A DNA stretch of 64,000 bases, from NCBI RefSeq assembly GCF_004300825.1, contig NZ_CP036250.1:3545001-3609000 (forward strand), in the 5' to 3' direction. The notes beneath the pieces were generated by a model. It saw nothing but the letters and a program-made list of their open reading frames with translations. It searched no databases and was not told the origin of the DNA. This document shows, piece after piece, positions 10,181 through 18,318 of the stretch. Every line of letters begins with the position of its first letter. The first letter of the stretch is position 1. Source of the DNA: Egicoccus halophilus (GTDB lineage: Bacteria; Actinomycetota; Nitriliruptoria; Nitriliruptorales; Nitriliruptoraceae). The position numbers and the translations under genes were made by a program.

Positions 10181-11251
10181 TCAGACCCCGTGGCGCAGGG
10201 CACGACCGGTGACGGCGTCGAACAGGTGCACGGCGCGCGCCGGCGCACCCAGGGTCAGGGAATCACCGACGCGCGGCCCCGGGGTCGCCAGCACCGCCAC
10301 GACCTCGCCGGCCGGGGTGTCGAGACGCACCTCGACGGCCGCGCCGACGAACGCCGCCGTGCGCACCGTCCCGGCGAGCTGGCAGGCGTCGGTCGCCCGC
10401 CAGGGCGCGAGTGCCGTCGGACGCACGCCGACCAGCAGCGTTCCCGACGGCCGCCACCCTGGCCGGCTCGGCACGACCGCGACCCGGGACGCGCCCGGAT
10501 CGACCCGCTCGCCCAGCACACCCGGCAGCAGGTTCATCGGGGGCTCACCGACGAAGCGGGCCACGAAGGTGTCCGCCGGCCGGTCGAACAGCGCCTGGAG
10601 ACGGTCCACCTGCCGCAGCCGTCCCCCGTCGAGCACCGCGACCCGGTCGGCGACCACCCCGGCGGTGCGCTGGTCGTGGGTCGCGATCACGGTCGTGACC
10701 CCGTACCCCTGCTGCACCGCGACCAGCTCGTGCGCCAGCTCGTCACGGCGGTGCACGTCGAGTCGGGAGAACGGCTCGTCGAGGAGCAGGACCCGTCCGC
10801 GCCGGACCAGCGAACGCGCGAGGGTCACCGTGCTGTGCTCGCCCGCGGCCAGCTGGCGGGGTCGGCGCCGGAACAGGTGGGTGATGCCGAACGCGCGACC
10901 CTCGGCGCGGGTGCGGTCCGCGACCTCCTCGGCCGGACGCCGCCGCACGCGCAGCGGGAACCCGAGGTTGCGTTCGACGTCGAGGTGGTCGAGCAGCGGC
11001 GCGTCCTCGGCGACGAACACCACGTCACGCTCGCCCGGCGACGCCGAGGTGACGTCGACGCCTCCGAGCAGCACCGCGCCCGAGCTCGGCGGCTCGAGTC
11101 CGGCGACGACCCGCAGCAGGGTCGACTTGCCGGCCCCCGACGGGCCGAGCAGGGCGAGCCGTTCTCCGGCCGCCACCGTGAGGTCCACGCCGTCGAGGAC
11201 CGTCAGCCCCTGGCGTTGCAGGCGCAACCGTCGCAGTTCGAGCGTGTCCAT
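10181..11251 (-). CDS. Orphan MalK/UgpC-like ABC transporter ATPase with degenerate motifs
   Basis: An ATP-binding subunit resembling sugar/molybdate importer ATPases: Walker A GPSGAGKST at 36-44, Walker B VLLLDEP (154-160), H-loop ATHD, and a C-terminal TOBE-like regulatory domain (about 235-350). Two key positions are unusual. The signature LSGGQ reads LAAGE (134-138), and the Q-loop glutamine appears to be Glu82. No permease or binding-protein gene lies nearby, so the substrate cannot be assigned. It may serve a permease encoded elsewhere or have become regulatory. Confidence 0.85.
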   Translation of the reverse strand: MDTLELRRLRLQRQGLTVLDGVDLTVAAGERLALLGPSGAGKSTLLRVVAGLEPPSSGAVLLGGVDVTSASPGERDVVFVAEDAPLLDHLDVERNLGFPLRVRRRPAEEVADRTRAEGRAFGITHLFRRRPRQLAAGEHSTVTLARSLVRRGRVLLLDEPFSRLDVHRRDELAHELVAVQQGYGVTTVIATHDQRTAGVVADRVAVLDGGRLRQVDRLQALFDRPADTFVARFVGEPPMNLLPGVLGERVDPGASRVAVVPSRPGWRPSGTLLVGVRPTALAPWRATDACQLAGTVRTAAFVGAAVEVRLDTPAGEVVAVLATPGPRVGDSLTLGAPARAVHLFDAVTGRALRHGV

Positions 11252-11353
11252 GTCCCCAGCTTCGCCGCTGCCGGGGGGGCGCGCCAGCCGGCGTCACCGA
11301 CGTCCGCGGCGACGGCGCCCCGGCCGACGACCGCGACACCGGAGACCGCGTCG

Positions 11354-12331
11354 TCAGCGTGAGCGGTCCTCGACCGGATGGCGCCAGCGGAAGGCCACGT
11401 AGCTGTCGAGCGTCGCGTCGATCCCCTCGCGGTAGGTGGGATACCGCGGGGTGATGCCGAGCTGCGGCCACAGCGCATCCGGAGCCACCGGCATCGAGAA
11501 GTTCCAACTGCGCACGGCGTCGACCGTCTGCAGGGTCGGCTGGCGCCGGAGCGCGACCGCCGGCGCGAGCAGCGTCGTTCCGACGCGGGCCAGCGACTCC
11601 GGGACACGGACCACCCGCAGGTCGGGCATGCGCGCCTGCAGGTGACCGAGCACCTCGTCCCAGCCGGCCGGCTGGGCGTCACCGATGGCGCTCGCACCCT
11701 GCCAGCGCTGCTCGCTGGCACGGATCAGCGCCCGTGCCGCGTCCGTGACGTGCAGGTGCGCGTACGGCCGTGAGGTGCGGCCAGGGACGAGCAGCACCCG
11801 CCGGTGCACCCGGCCGAACAGCTGGTCGGTGGGTCCGTAGACGTGCGGGAGCCGGACACTGCCGACCGCCAACCCGGTTCGCGCCCCGAAGGCGGCCAGC
11901 TTGCGCTCCACGAACCACTTCGTGCGGCCGTAGTCGGTCACCGGATCCGGCGGCGTGTCCGCGGTGATCGGCTCGTCGGTCGGTGCGTGCACCAACAGCG
12001 ACGAGGCGAACAGCAGGTGCTCCACGCCGGCGTCCGCCGCCGCCTCGGCCAGGTGCCGGGTCCCGTGCACGAAGGAGTCGACCAGCTTGCGGGCCGGCTC
12101 GAACACCGCCCGACCGGCGAGATGGATGATGCGGTCACAACCCGCCACCGCCCGCGCGAGGGTCTCCGGCGCCCGCAGGTCGGCATGGACGATGTCCGCG
12201 TCCAGACCGTGCAGCAGCGGCCCACGGGCGCGCCGCCGCACCACGAGTCGCGGCCGTTCGCCGGCGGCGGCCAACTGGCGGGCCACCTCGTGGCCGATGA
12301 AACCGGTCGCACCCGTCACCAACGTCGTCAT
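11354..12331 (-). CDS. NAD-dependent epimerase/dehydratase family protein
   Basis: An extended short-chain dehydrogenase of 325 residues with TGATGFIG near residue 7 for NAD(P) binding, IIHLAGRA, and YGRTK as the catalytic YxxxK. The serine partner lies in a FASSLLVH segment. Substrate is unknown; nucleotide-sugar or steroid-like substrates are possible for this family. It is followed on the same strand by the ABC ATPase after about 100 nt and sits just downstream of rpmE's terminator, so it is probably transcribed separately from rpmE. Confidence 0.82.
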   Translation of the reverse strand: MTTLVTGATGFIGHEVARQLAAAGERPRLVVRRRARGPLLHGLDADIVHADLRAPETLARAVAGCDRIIHLAGRAVFEPARKLVDSFVHGTRHLAEAAADAGVEHLLFASSLLVHAPTDEPITADTPPDPVTDYGRTKWFVERKLAAFGARTGLAVGSVRLPHVYGPTDQLFGRVHRRVLLVPGRTSRPYAHLHVTDAARALIRASEQRWQGASAIGDAQPAGWDEVLGHLQARMPDLRVVRVPESLARVGTTLLAPAVALRRQPTLQTVDAVRSWNFSMPVAPDALWPQLGITPRYPTYREGIDATLDSYVAFRWRHPVEDRSR

Positions 12332-12498
12332 GTTCCCGTTCCTTCACCTCGTCCGGCCCGACCGCCTCATGACGGCGTCCACCGCGCATGGACGACGGTC
12401 CGCCGCCTGACAGGAATCCGGAGCGCCCCACCCCCGTCGGATGGACGCCCGGCCCGGCCGCGACCGTGCCGGTCGCTGGACGAGCTCGTCTCCACGCA

Positions 12499-12535
12499 CG
12501 AGAACGCCGTCGGCGACTCGCCGACGGCGTTCTCG
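12499..12535 (-). terminator. Strong intrinsic terminator downstream of rpmE
   Basis: An 18-bp perfect stem (arms 12499-12516 and 12518-12535) with almost no spare loop bases lies about 70 nt past the rpmE stop. It is GC-rich and lacks a long T-run, as is common in actinobacteria. Confidence 0.7.
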
Positions 12536-12556
12536 AACGGGTGCATCAGAAGGCCT

Positions 12557-12624
12557 GCCCTGCGCCTTCTCCAGGCTTCAGCCCTGCGCCTTCTCCAGGC
12601 TTCAGCCCTGCGCCTTCTCCAGGC
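12557..12624. repeat. 24-bp tandem repeat (2.8 copies) duplicating the rpmE 3' end
   Basis: Copies lie at 12557-12580, 12581-12604 and 12605-12624 (partial), and the overlapping parts are identical. On the minus strand each unit encodes LEKAQG, and the two upstream-most are each followed by an in-frame TGA. The true C-terminus and stop of rpmE have therefore been duplicated downstream. The unit length is a multiple of three, so the frame is kept. Confidence 0.95.
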
Positions 12625-12808
12625 GACGCTTGAACCGGTCGACGCGGCCACCGGTGTCGACCAGCTTCTGCTTGCCGGTGTAGAACGGGTGGCACTGGTT
12701 GCACAGCTCGACGCTGATCTTGTCGACGGTGGCGCGGGTCTCGAACGAGTTGCCGCACGAACACGTGACGGTCGCGACCGAGTAGTCGGGGTGGATGCCC
12801 TGCTTCAT
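12602..12808 (-). CDS. rpmE: 50S ribosomal protein L31 (zinc-ribbon type)
   Basis: A 68-residue large-subunit protein bridging subunits. Starts MKQGIHPDY and contains four cysteines (C16, C18, C36, C39), marking the zinc-binding C+ form rather than the zinc-free paralogue. FYTGKQK is conserved. The ATG has AGGAACCC-like pairing just upstream (GAGGAAC about 5 nt before). The last codons and stop are part of a 24-bp tandem repeat that continues downstream. Position between rho and prfA matches the actinobacterial backbone, but unrelated genes are inserted on both sides. Confidence 0.95.
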   Translation of the reverse strand: MKQGIHPDYSVATVTCSCGNSFETRATVDKISVELCNQCHPFYTGKQKLVDTGGRVDRFKRRLEKAQG

Positions 12809-13248
12809 GGGTTCCTCCGTGCGGCACGGGTACCGCGGGAGTGGACGGCGTGGGGGGTGGTCGACTCGTGTGGGGGCGCGCGAAGACGCGTGCTGGTCTC
12901 GCGAGTCGGGACGCTGCTGGAGTCCCGCGTGCGAGGTCGGCCCGCTCACACGACAGCGCGCCCGAGGCGCGCACCTGGTCAGGTTAGCAGTCGGGGGCAC
13001 CACCCCGCCAGGGGTTCGAGCCGACGTGCGACCCAACGACCGGCACCGGTCCGACATTCCCCGCGGCGATGCGCGCCACACCGGCGGGCACGTCGCGCTT
13101 GCGCCGCGACGTCGTGGTCGTGCGGCGCTGCCTGCGTCCCCGTGGCGCATTCCCTGTCCGAACGGGGCCGGGAACGGTAGCCTTACGGAACCTGACTTCC
13201 CCTTTCTCCGGCGCGGACGCGCCGACGACGAGGAGACACGGAACCTTC
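12809..13248. promoter_or_regulatory. Divergent intergenic region between rpmE and the BI-1 gene
   Basis: About 440 bp with no credible coding sequence; the open frames here are Arg/Gly/Pro-rich shadows. It must hold the rpmE promoter (minus) and the BI-1 promoter (plus). A possible plus-strand -10 hexamer TAGCCT is at 13178-13183, with a weak -35-like TGTCCG 17 bp upstream (13155-13160). I see no clear Zur-type palindrome. Confidence 0.35.
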
Positions 13249-13986
13249 ATGAGCCAGTCGTTCACGCCGCCCCCGCCGCCGGGCGCCGCTCTGCCGCACG
13301 CGCCGATCGCCCAGCAGTCCGTCGACGTCCGCGCCGACTTCATGCGCGGGGTCTACACCAACCTGGTGCTCGGCATCGTCGCCTTCATCGGCATCTCGTT
13401 CGTGCTGCTCAGCGACGTGTTGTTCGCGACGCCGCCGGCCGCCGTCATCTACGAACTCGTCGTCGGCACGAACTGGCTGCTGATCCTGGGCGGTTTCATG
13501 CTGGTGTCCTGGCTCGCCAGTCGCCTGAGCGTCAGCGCCCGGACGCCCGGACAGCAGTGGGCCGGGTACGGCCTGTTGGTGCTGGCCAACGCGCTGCTGT
13601 TCGCGACGCCGCTCTACATCGCCACCCAGCGGCCGGAGCTGCAGGGCACCGTCGGCACCGCCGCACTGCTCTCCGTGCTGGCGTTCGGTGGACTGTCACT
13701 GGTCGCCGTGCGCAGCTCGAAGGACTTCAGCTTCCTCGGCACGCTGCTCAAGTGGGGCGGCATCCTCGCGCTCGTCGCCATCGTGGCCGGTGTGCTGACC
13801 GGTTCGGGCCTCGGCACGCTGTTCGTGGTCGCCATGATCGGCTTCGCCGGCGGCGCGATCCTGTACGACACGCAGAAGATCTACCGGTCGTTCCCCCCCG
13901 GGACCGAGGTGATCGCCGCGATGCACCTGTTCAGCTCCATCGCGCTGCTGTTCTGGTATGTCCTGCAGTTGCTGATGCGCCGCTGA
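13249..13986 (+). CDS. Bax inhibitor-1/YccA family membrane protein
   Basis: A 245-residue polytopic protein of the BI-1 (TMBIM) family, members of which form pH-gated calcium leak channels or interact with the FtsH protease. A proline-rich N-terminal tail of about 20 residues precedes seven hydrophobic segments. The family motif near the sixth and seventh segments appears as GGAILYDTQKIY. The ATG at 13249 is chosen for family length, with GGAA 7 nt upstream; the open frame extends further but is low-complexity there. It is transcribed alone and closed by a strong hairpin. Confidence 0.9.
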   Translation: MSQSFTPPPPPGAALPHAPIAQQSVDVRADFMRGVYTNLVLGIVAFIGISFVLLSDVLFATPPAAVIYELVVGTNWLLILGGFMLVSWLASRLSVSARTPGQQWAGYGLLVLANALLFATPLYIATQRPELQGTVGTAALLSVLAFGGLSLVAVRSSKDFSFLGTLLKWGGILALVAIVAGVLTGSGLGTLFVVAMIGFAGGAILYDTQKIYRSFPPGTEVIAAMHLFSSIALLFWYVLQLLMRR

Positions 13987-14003
13987 GACCGCACCACCTT
14001 CGT

Positions 14004-14033
14004 CGACGGGCACCGGGCGACCGGTGCCCGTCG
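14004..14033 (+). terminator. Intrinsic terminator of the BI-1 gene
   Basis: A 13-bp perfect stem (14004-14016 with 14021-14033) and GCGA loop begin 17 nt after the stop codon and are followed by a short T-containing stretch. Confidence 0.75.
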
Positions 14034-14252
14034 TCGCGTTCCGGCACCTCGCCGGGTCCAGGCGGGCCTCGGCCACACCGGGCGCACGTCGCGCCGAACC
14101 GGCCCCGGTGCGGAGGGACGAGGTGCTAGACAGCGCGGAGCGTCGACGTTCGGCGGGGACGGCCACGGCGGCGCACGAGACGGCCACGCGACCGCGTGGA
14201 CCGGCGGGGGTCGCGCCACCCGTGGGGGCCGACGACGACGAGGGAGCACGCG

Positions 14253-14789
14253 ATGACCGAGATGGACGGCAACGGGCTCTCCCGACGTGACGTGCTGCAA
14301 CGCGCCGCCGGACTGGGACTGTCGCTGAGTGTCGCCACACCGCTGGTGCAGGGGCTCGGCCGGATCCCCGCCTTCGCGACCGCCAGCGACGTCGCCGCCC
14401 CGCCGCAACCGCTGCCGCCGGTGTACCGCGCCCCGTCCGCCGTGCAGGTCGCCTTCCGTGACCCCTCACCGCGACGGGTCGTCTATGCGCTCCGCCACCA
14501 CGGCGGTGCGTGGCAGGACCTCGGCCGCAGCGACGACTGCCTGGGCCTGAACGAGACCATCGGGCGGACCGGAGGGCTGCGCCTGTACGGCCAGCGCTTC
14601 GACGGCACGATCAGCCCGCTCGGCGTCGACGACGGCCTGCGCTTCACCCCACCCGCGGGACTCGAGATCCTGCACGTGGCGCTCGAGGACGCCGCCGTCA
14701 GCGGCGGCCCCGCCGCTGCCTGCTCCGCGCCCGTCGTCGCCGAGGCCGACGGCACCTACCTGCTGCGGGTGCCGGTGCCGACCCCGTAG
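14253..14789 (+). CDS. Tat-exported protein of unknown function (first gene of PqqD/HprK-like cassette)
   Basis: I do not recognise this 178-residue family. The N-terminus is a clear twin-arginine signal: S10-R11-R12-D-V-L, then a hydrophobic stretch to about residue 35 and a likely cleavage after FATA. The mature part is a small, Pro-rich, soluble-looking domain with two cysteines (in DDCLG and AACSAP) and no known motif. AGGGAG 7 nt before the ATG supports the start. The PqqD-like gene follows after 8 nt, suggesting one transcript. It may be the exported product or partner of the PqqD/kinase pair (inference). Confidence 0.75.
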   Translation: MTEMDGNGLSRRDVLQRAAGLGLSLSVATPLVQGLGRIPAFATASDVAAPPQPLPPVYRAPSAVQVAFRDPSPRRVVYALRHHGGAWQDLGRSDDCLGLNETIGRTGGLRLYGQRFDGTISPLGVDDGLRFTPPAGLEILHVALEDAAVSGGPAAACSAPVVAEADGTYLLRVPVPTP

Positions 14790-14797
14790 CCCGGTCG

Positions 14798-15064
14798 GTG
14801 TCCCAGCGGCGGCCCCGACGCTCGCCGTCGGTCGTCCTCACCGAGACGACCGACGGTGTGCTGGTGCTCGACACACGCACCAGCGAGCTGCTGCTGCTGC
14901 GTCGCGATGCCGGCCTGCTGCTCGCGCAACTCGACGGCGCCGCCACGCTCGACGAGCTCGTCGAGGACGCGGCCGACGGTTCCGACGCCGACGCGGTTCG
15001 CGCCTGGCTCCTCGCGACGCTCGACGGTCTGCGCGACGCCGGCCTGCTGGCCGGGGACCCGTGA
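14798..15064 (+). CDS. PqqD-like (RiPP recognition element) small protein
   Basis: An 88-residue protein that fits the PqqD winged-helix fold: a beta hairpin with TDGVLVLDTRT, then LLRRDAGLLLAQLDG and a TLDELV helix followed by a C-terminal helix. PqqD-like domains bind leader peptides of ribosomally made, modified peptides. It starts with GTG 8 nt after the Tat protein stop and its stop overlaps the HprK-like start (GTGA). No radical-SAM, cyclase or transporter gene is next to it, so the usual RiPP partners are absent. Confidence 0.78.
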   Translation: MSQRRPRRSPSVVLTETTDGVLVLDTRTSELLLLRRDAGLLLAQLDGAATLDELVEDAADGSDADAVRAWLLATLDGLRDAGLLAGDP

Positions 15065-15936
15065 CCGCGGGGAAGGCGACCGGGGGCGGGGCGACCGGCG
15101 AGCCGCGTATCGGACCGTTCCTGGCCGTCGCCCACGCGTTCACGGTCGTCACCGACGAACCGTCCCTGACGCGCCACCTCGACACCGTGCTCGCGCCGCT
15201 GGCCACGGCGAGCACCACGGTGCCCACGTCGCACTACCGACTGGCGGTGCGTGCCCGACCCGCGACGTTGCACGCCGACGATCGGCTGTTGATCCGCGCC
15301 GACGAGCCGTCCCGTCCACTCGCCCACCTCCTGCACGCCGTCAACGAGGCGGCGCGCCGGTCGACGAGCGCCTGCGTCCTGCACGCGGCCGTCGCCGACC
15401 GCGGCGACGGCGCGGTGGTGTTCGCCGCCGCGTCCGAGTCGGGGAAGAGCACGCTGGTCCGCGCGCTGGTCGACGCGGGGTGGGGCTACCTCAGCGACGA
15501 GTACGCGATCGTCCACGACGACCTGACCGTGCAGCCCTATGCGCGTCCGATCTCGCTCGATCCAGGATCGTGGCAGCTGTTCGCGCAGCACCGGCCGGAT
15601 CCGCCGCCGGCCGTGACCGCACTGCTGCCCGACCAGTGGCAGTTGCCCGTCCCCGACCCGGTGCGCGAGCGCCGTCCCGTCCGTGCCGTCGTGCTCCCCC
15701 GCCACGTACCGGGTGCGGCGTCCCGACTCGTGCCGGTGGCCCCGCTCGACGCGGTCCGGCTGCTGCTCGGATGCTCGTTCAGCCGGCAGGAGCAGCCAGG
15801 TCGCGATCTGGCACTGCTCTCCCGCCTCGCGCACACCGTTGCCGTCGCCCGCCTGCAGGTGGACGGGCTCACGAGCGCCGTCGACGTCCTGCGAAACGTC
15901 GGACGTGCACGCTCACCCGGGCATCAGCAGAGGTAG
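15061..15936 (+). CDS. HPr kinase-like P-loop protein
   Basis: A 291-residue protein with a P-loop ASESGKST (124-131) and a GYLSDEYAIV segment (about 143-152), the arrangement of the HprK-like kinase fold. True HPr kinases act on the PTS protein HPr; no PTS gene is present here. HprK-related kinases paired with PqqD-like proteins occur in peptide-modification loci, for example kinases acting on lasso peptides, so it could phosphorylate a peptide or sugar substrate. Translation is coupled to the PqqD-like gene. The 3' end overlaps the convergent 51-residue ORF by 13 nt. Confidence 0.78.
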   Translation: MTAGKATGGGATGEPRIGPFLAVAHAFTVVTDEPSLTRHLDTVLAPLATASTTVPTSHYRLAVRARPATLHADDRLLIRADEPSRPLAHLLHAVNEAARRSTSACVLHAAVADRGDGAVVFAAASESGKSTLVRALVDAGWGYLSDEYAIVHDDLTVQPYARPISLDPGSWQLFAQHRPDPPPAVTALLPDQWQLPVPDPVRERRPVRAVVLPRHVPGAASRLVPVAPLDAVRLLLGCSFSRQEQPGRDLALLSRLAHTVAVARLQVDGLTSAVDVLRNVGRARSPGHQQR

Positions 15937-16079
15937 TGCGCTTCGCGCTTCGCCTCCCCGGCGAGGTTGGCGGCCTCGACGTCACCCTGTGCCCGCGCGA
16001 GCACCTCGACCGCCTTGGCGAGGGCGTGCACCGCACTCGCCAGCTCCCGCAGGCCGTCCGTGGGCTGTTCGGCTCCCAT
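15924..16079 (-). CDS. 51-residue Ala-rich helical protein ending in Cys, convergent with HprK-like gene
   Basis: A short ORF with a strong ribosome-binding site (AGGAAG 4 nt before the ATG), which argues that it is translated. The product starts MGAEQPTDGLRELA, is predicted amphipathic and helical through most of its length (heptad-like A/L/V spacing), and ends in HYLC with a C-terminal cysteine. It has no signal peptide. It lies downstream of the csp terminator and overlaps the end of the HprK-like gene. It could be a substrate peptide of the PqqD/HprK pair or an unrelated small protein; I cannot distinguish these. Confidence 0.6.
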   Translation of the reverse strand: MGAEQPTDGLRELASAVHALAKAVEVLARAQGDVEAANLAGEAKREAHYLC

Positions 16080-16118
16080 GAGGCTTCCTCTCCCGACCGG
16101 TACCTGCCGTGAACGCGT

Positions 16119-16147
16119 CGAGCCCCGCTGTCAGCCAGCGGGGCTCG
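16119..16147 (-). terminator. Intrinsic terminator of the cold-shock gene
   Basis: An 11-bp stem (CGAGCCCCGCT with its complement) and 7-nt loop lie 70 nt after the csp stop and just before the small ORF. Confidence 0.65.
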
Positions 16148-16219
16148 TCTCGATCTCGTCGTCCTCGCAGGTCGATGACCTGCCCGAACATCCGGATCGC
16201 TCGCGCGTCGGTCGAATGC

Positions 16220-16423
16220 CTAGATGGCTTCGACCTCGGTCGCCTGCGGGCCCTTCTGGCCCTGACCGACGTTGAAGCTGACGCGCTGTCCGTCGTCCAG
16301 GGACTTGTATCCCTGGGACTGGATCGCGGAGAAGTGGACGAACAGGTCATCGCCGCCGTCGCTCGGGCTGATGAACCCGAAGCCCTTGTCGGCGTTGAAC
16401 CACTTGACGGTGCCTTCTGGCAT
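16220..16423 (-). CDS. Cold-shock domain protein (CspA family)
   Basis: A 67-residue single-strand nucleic acid binding protein and RNA chaperone. Carries RNP1-like KGFGFI and RNP2-like LFVHFSAI motifs. The start at [10 protein letters not shown] is the standard family N-terminus; the longer open frame upstream would instead be the 5' leader, and csp mRNAs are known to have long regulatory leaders. Terminated by a hairpin. It lies between rho and the plus-strand island. Confidence 0.95.
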   Translation of the reverse strand: MPEGTVKWFNADKGFGFISPSDGGDDLFVHFSAIQSQGYKSLDDGQRVSFNVGQGQKGPQATEVEAI

Positions 16424-16575
16424 GTACCAGTTCCAATCTGCACGCGCACCGAACCGGATGTTCGACGAGATGCGGAACCTGAGGCCCCGTTCGGACGCGA
16501 CGTCGACCACCGTAGCGTGCCCTCGACCCGTGCGCTGATCGATCGGACGCGCCGCACCGGTGGGCGAACCGGACG

Positions 16576-18231
16576 TCAGGAAAGGTTGGACTTCGAGATC
16601 ATCTGCAGGAACTGGGCGTTGTTCCTGGTCGCGCGCAGCTTCTCGATCAGCAGGTGCAGCGCGGCCTCGTTGTCCATCGACGACAGCAGACGACGCAGCT
16701 TCCAGACCGTCTCGAGCTGGTCACGTCCGAGCAGCAGGTCCTCGCGGCGGGTGCCCGACGCCTGGATGTCCACGGCGGGGAAGACGCGCTTCTGCTCCAT
16801 GCGCCGGTCGAGCCGCAACTCCATGTTCCCGGTGCCCTTGAACTCCTCGAAGATCACCTCGTCCATCTTCGAACCGGTCTCGATCAGCGCCGTCGCGATG
16901 ATCGTCAGGCTGCCGCCGTCCTCGATGTTGCGGGCCGCACCGAAGAACTTCTTGGGCGGGTACAGCGCCGCCGAGTCGATCCCCCCCGACAGCACGCGCC
17001 CGCTGGCGGGCGTGGCCAGGTTGTAGGCACGACCGAGCCGGGTGATCGAGTCGAGCAGCACCACCACGTCACGACCGCTCTCGACCAGGCGCTTGGCCCG
17101 TTCGATGGCGAGCTCGGCGACCTGGGTGTGGTCCTCGGCCGGCCGGTCGAACGTGGAGGAGATGACCTCACCGTCGGTGGAGCGCTCGAAGTCGGTGACC
17201 TCCTCGGGACGCTCGTCGACCAGCACCACCATCAGGTGGACGTCCGGATTGCTGGTCTCGATCGCCTTGGCGAGCTGCTTGAGGATCGTCGTCTTGCCCG
17301 CCTTCGGCGGCGACACGATCAACCCACGCTGCCCCTTGCCGATCGGGGCCATCATGTCGACGATGCGCATCGAGATCGGCGACGACTCGTCGGTCTCGAG
17401 GACCAGGCGGTCGTCGGGGAACAGCGGCGTGAGGTCCTTGAACTCGACCCGCTTGCGCGGCAGGGAACGCTCGTCGATCGCCTCGCCCTCGATGGCGTCG
17501 ATGCGCGCCAGGGCGGGGAACTTGTCGTTGTTCTTGTTGCGACGGATCGGCCCGGCGACCCGGTCCCCGCGGCGCAACTCGAAGCGGCGCACGAAGGACT
17601 GGCTGACGTAGACGTCCCGGCTGCCCGACAGGTAGCCGGTGCAGCGCAGGAAGCCGTACCCCTCGGGGAGCAGGTCGAGGATGCCCTCGCGGACCTCGGC
17701 GTCGTCCGAGGTGTCCTGGCCGTTGCGTCCCTTGCGGCGGCGGTCGCGCTTGCCCCGGCCCGCGTCGTCGTCGCTCTCGTCCCGGGCCCGCTCGCCCTCG
17801 CCGTTGCGCTCGCGCCCGTCGCGGCCGTCGTCACCGTCGCGGTGACGTCCGCGGGTGTCCTCGCGCTCGTCGCGGCCGGTGCGGCCCGTGCGCTCCTGGG
17901 GGGCGTCGTCGTCGCCTGCGGGGCGCGGCTCGGTGCGAGGGCGGAACGGCCGCTCCGGTGTCCGGGCACGGGCCCGGACACGTTCAGGGCCTTCCGTGAC
18001 GGGCTCGTCCGCCGCCGCCGACTCGTCGGGCGTCAGCTGCGGCTGCGAGGGTTCGCCGTTCTCACCGGCGGCCGGTGCCTCGGGTGCTGCGGCGACCGCG
18101 GCGCCGCCGGCGTCGATGATGAGGCTGACCAGGTCGGCCTTCTTCATCCGCTGGAAGCCCTTGAGCTCCAGGGCCGAGGCGATCTGGCGGAGCTCGGCGA
18201 GCGCTTTGCGCTCCAGCGTCGAGCGGTCCAT
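16576..18231 (-). CDS. rho: Transcription termination factor Rho (actinobacterial long form)
   Basis: Hexameric RNA-dependent ATPase/translocase that terminates transcription. At 551 residues it is much longer than E. coli Rho (419). An N-terminal Rho_N helical part (1-45) is followed by about 130 residues rich in Arg, Asp, Glu and Gly (50-178), then the cold-shock-like RNA-binding domain (about 181-255) and the ATPase with Walker [10 protein letters not shown] (307-315). Such charged inserts are known in actinobacterial Rho and bind RNA. The upstream hairpin between tal and rho may take part in autoregulation. Confidence 0.96.
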   Translation of the reverse strand: MDRSTLERKALAELRQIASALELKGFQRMKKADLVSLIIDAGGAAVAAAPEAPAAGENGEPSQPQLTPDESAAADEPVTEGPERVRARARTPERPFRPRTEPRPAGDDDAPQERTGRTGRDEREDTRGRHRDGDDGRDGRERNGEGERARDESDDDAGRGKRDRRRKGRNGQDTSDDAEVREGILDLLPEGYGFLRCTGYLSGSRDVYVSQSFVRRFELRRGDRVAGPIRRNKNNDKFPALARIDAIEGEAIDERSLPRKRVEFKDLTPLFPDDRLVLETDESSPISMRIVDMMAPIGKGQRGLIVSPPKAGKTTILKQLAKAIETSNPDVHLMVVLVDERPEEVTDFERSTDGEVISSTFDRPAEDHTQVAELAIERAKRLVESGRDVVVLLDSITRLGRAYNLATPASGRVLSGGIDSAALYPPKKFFGAARNIEDGGSLTIIATALIETGSKMDEVIFEEFKGTGNMELRLDRRMEQKRVFPAVDIQASGTRREDLLLGRDQLETVWKLRRLLSSMDNEAALHLLIEKLRATRNNAQFLQMISKSNLS

Positions 18232-18271
18232 ACGGGTCTCCGTGTTCGAACGGTCGAGCAGCGGGCGGCGA

Positions 18272-18299
18272 CACCGCCGCGGCGTGGGCAGCGGCGGTG
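18272..18299 (-). terminator. Hairpin between the transaldolase-family gene and rho
   Basis: A 9-bp perfect stem (CACCGCCGC/GCGGCGGTG) with 10-nt loop lies 20 nt after the tal stop and about 40 nt before the rho ATG. It could terminate tal or act as an attenuator in the rho leader. Confidence 0.45.
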
Positions 18300-18318
18300 C
18301 GGCTGGGCCGTCAGCGGG

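Noticed and set aside
12367-12651. 94-residue minus-strand ORF with repeated RRAEAWRR units
   Set aside because: It reads the 24-bp repeat in the wrong frame and overlaps the end of rpmE; the repetition is inherited from the DNA repeat.
15061-15936. Genuine HPr kinase/phosphorylase of the PTS
   Set aside because: No HPr, EI or PTS genes are present, and only the P-loop region resembles HprK; the PqqD partner points elsewhere.
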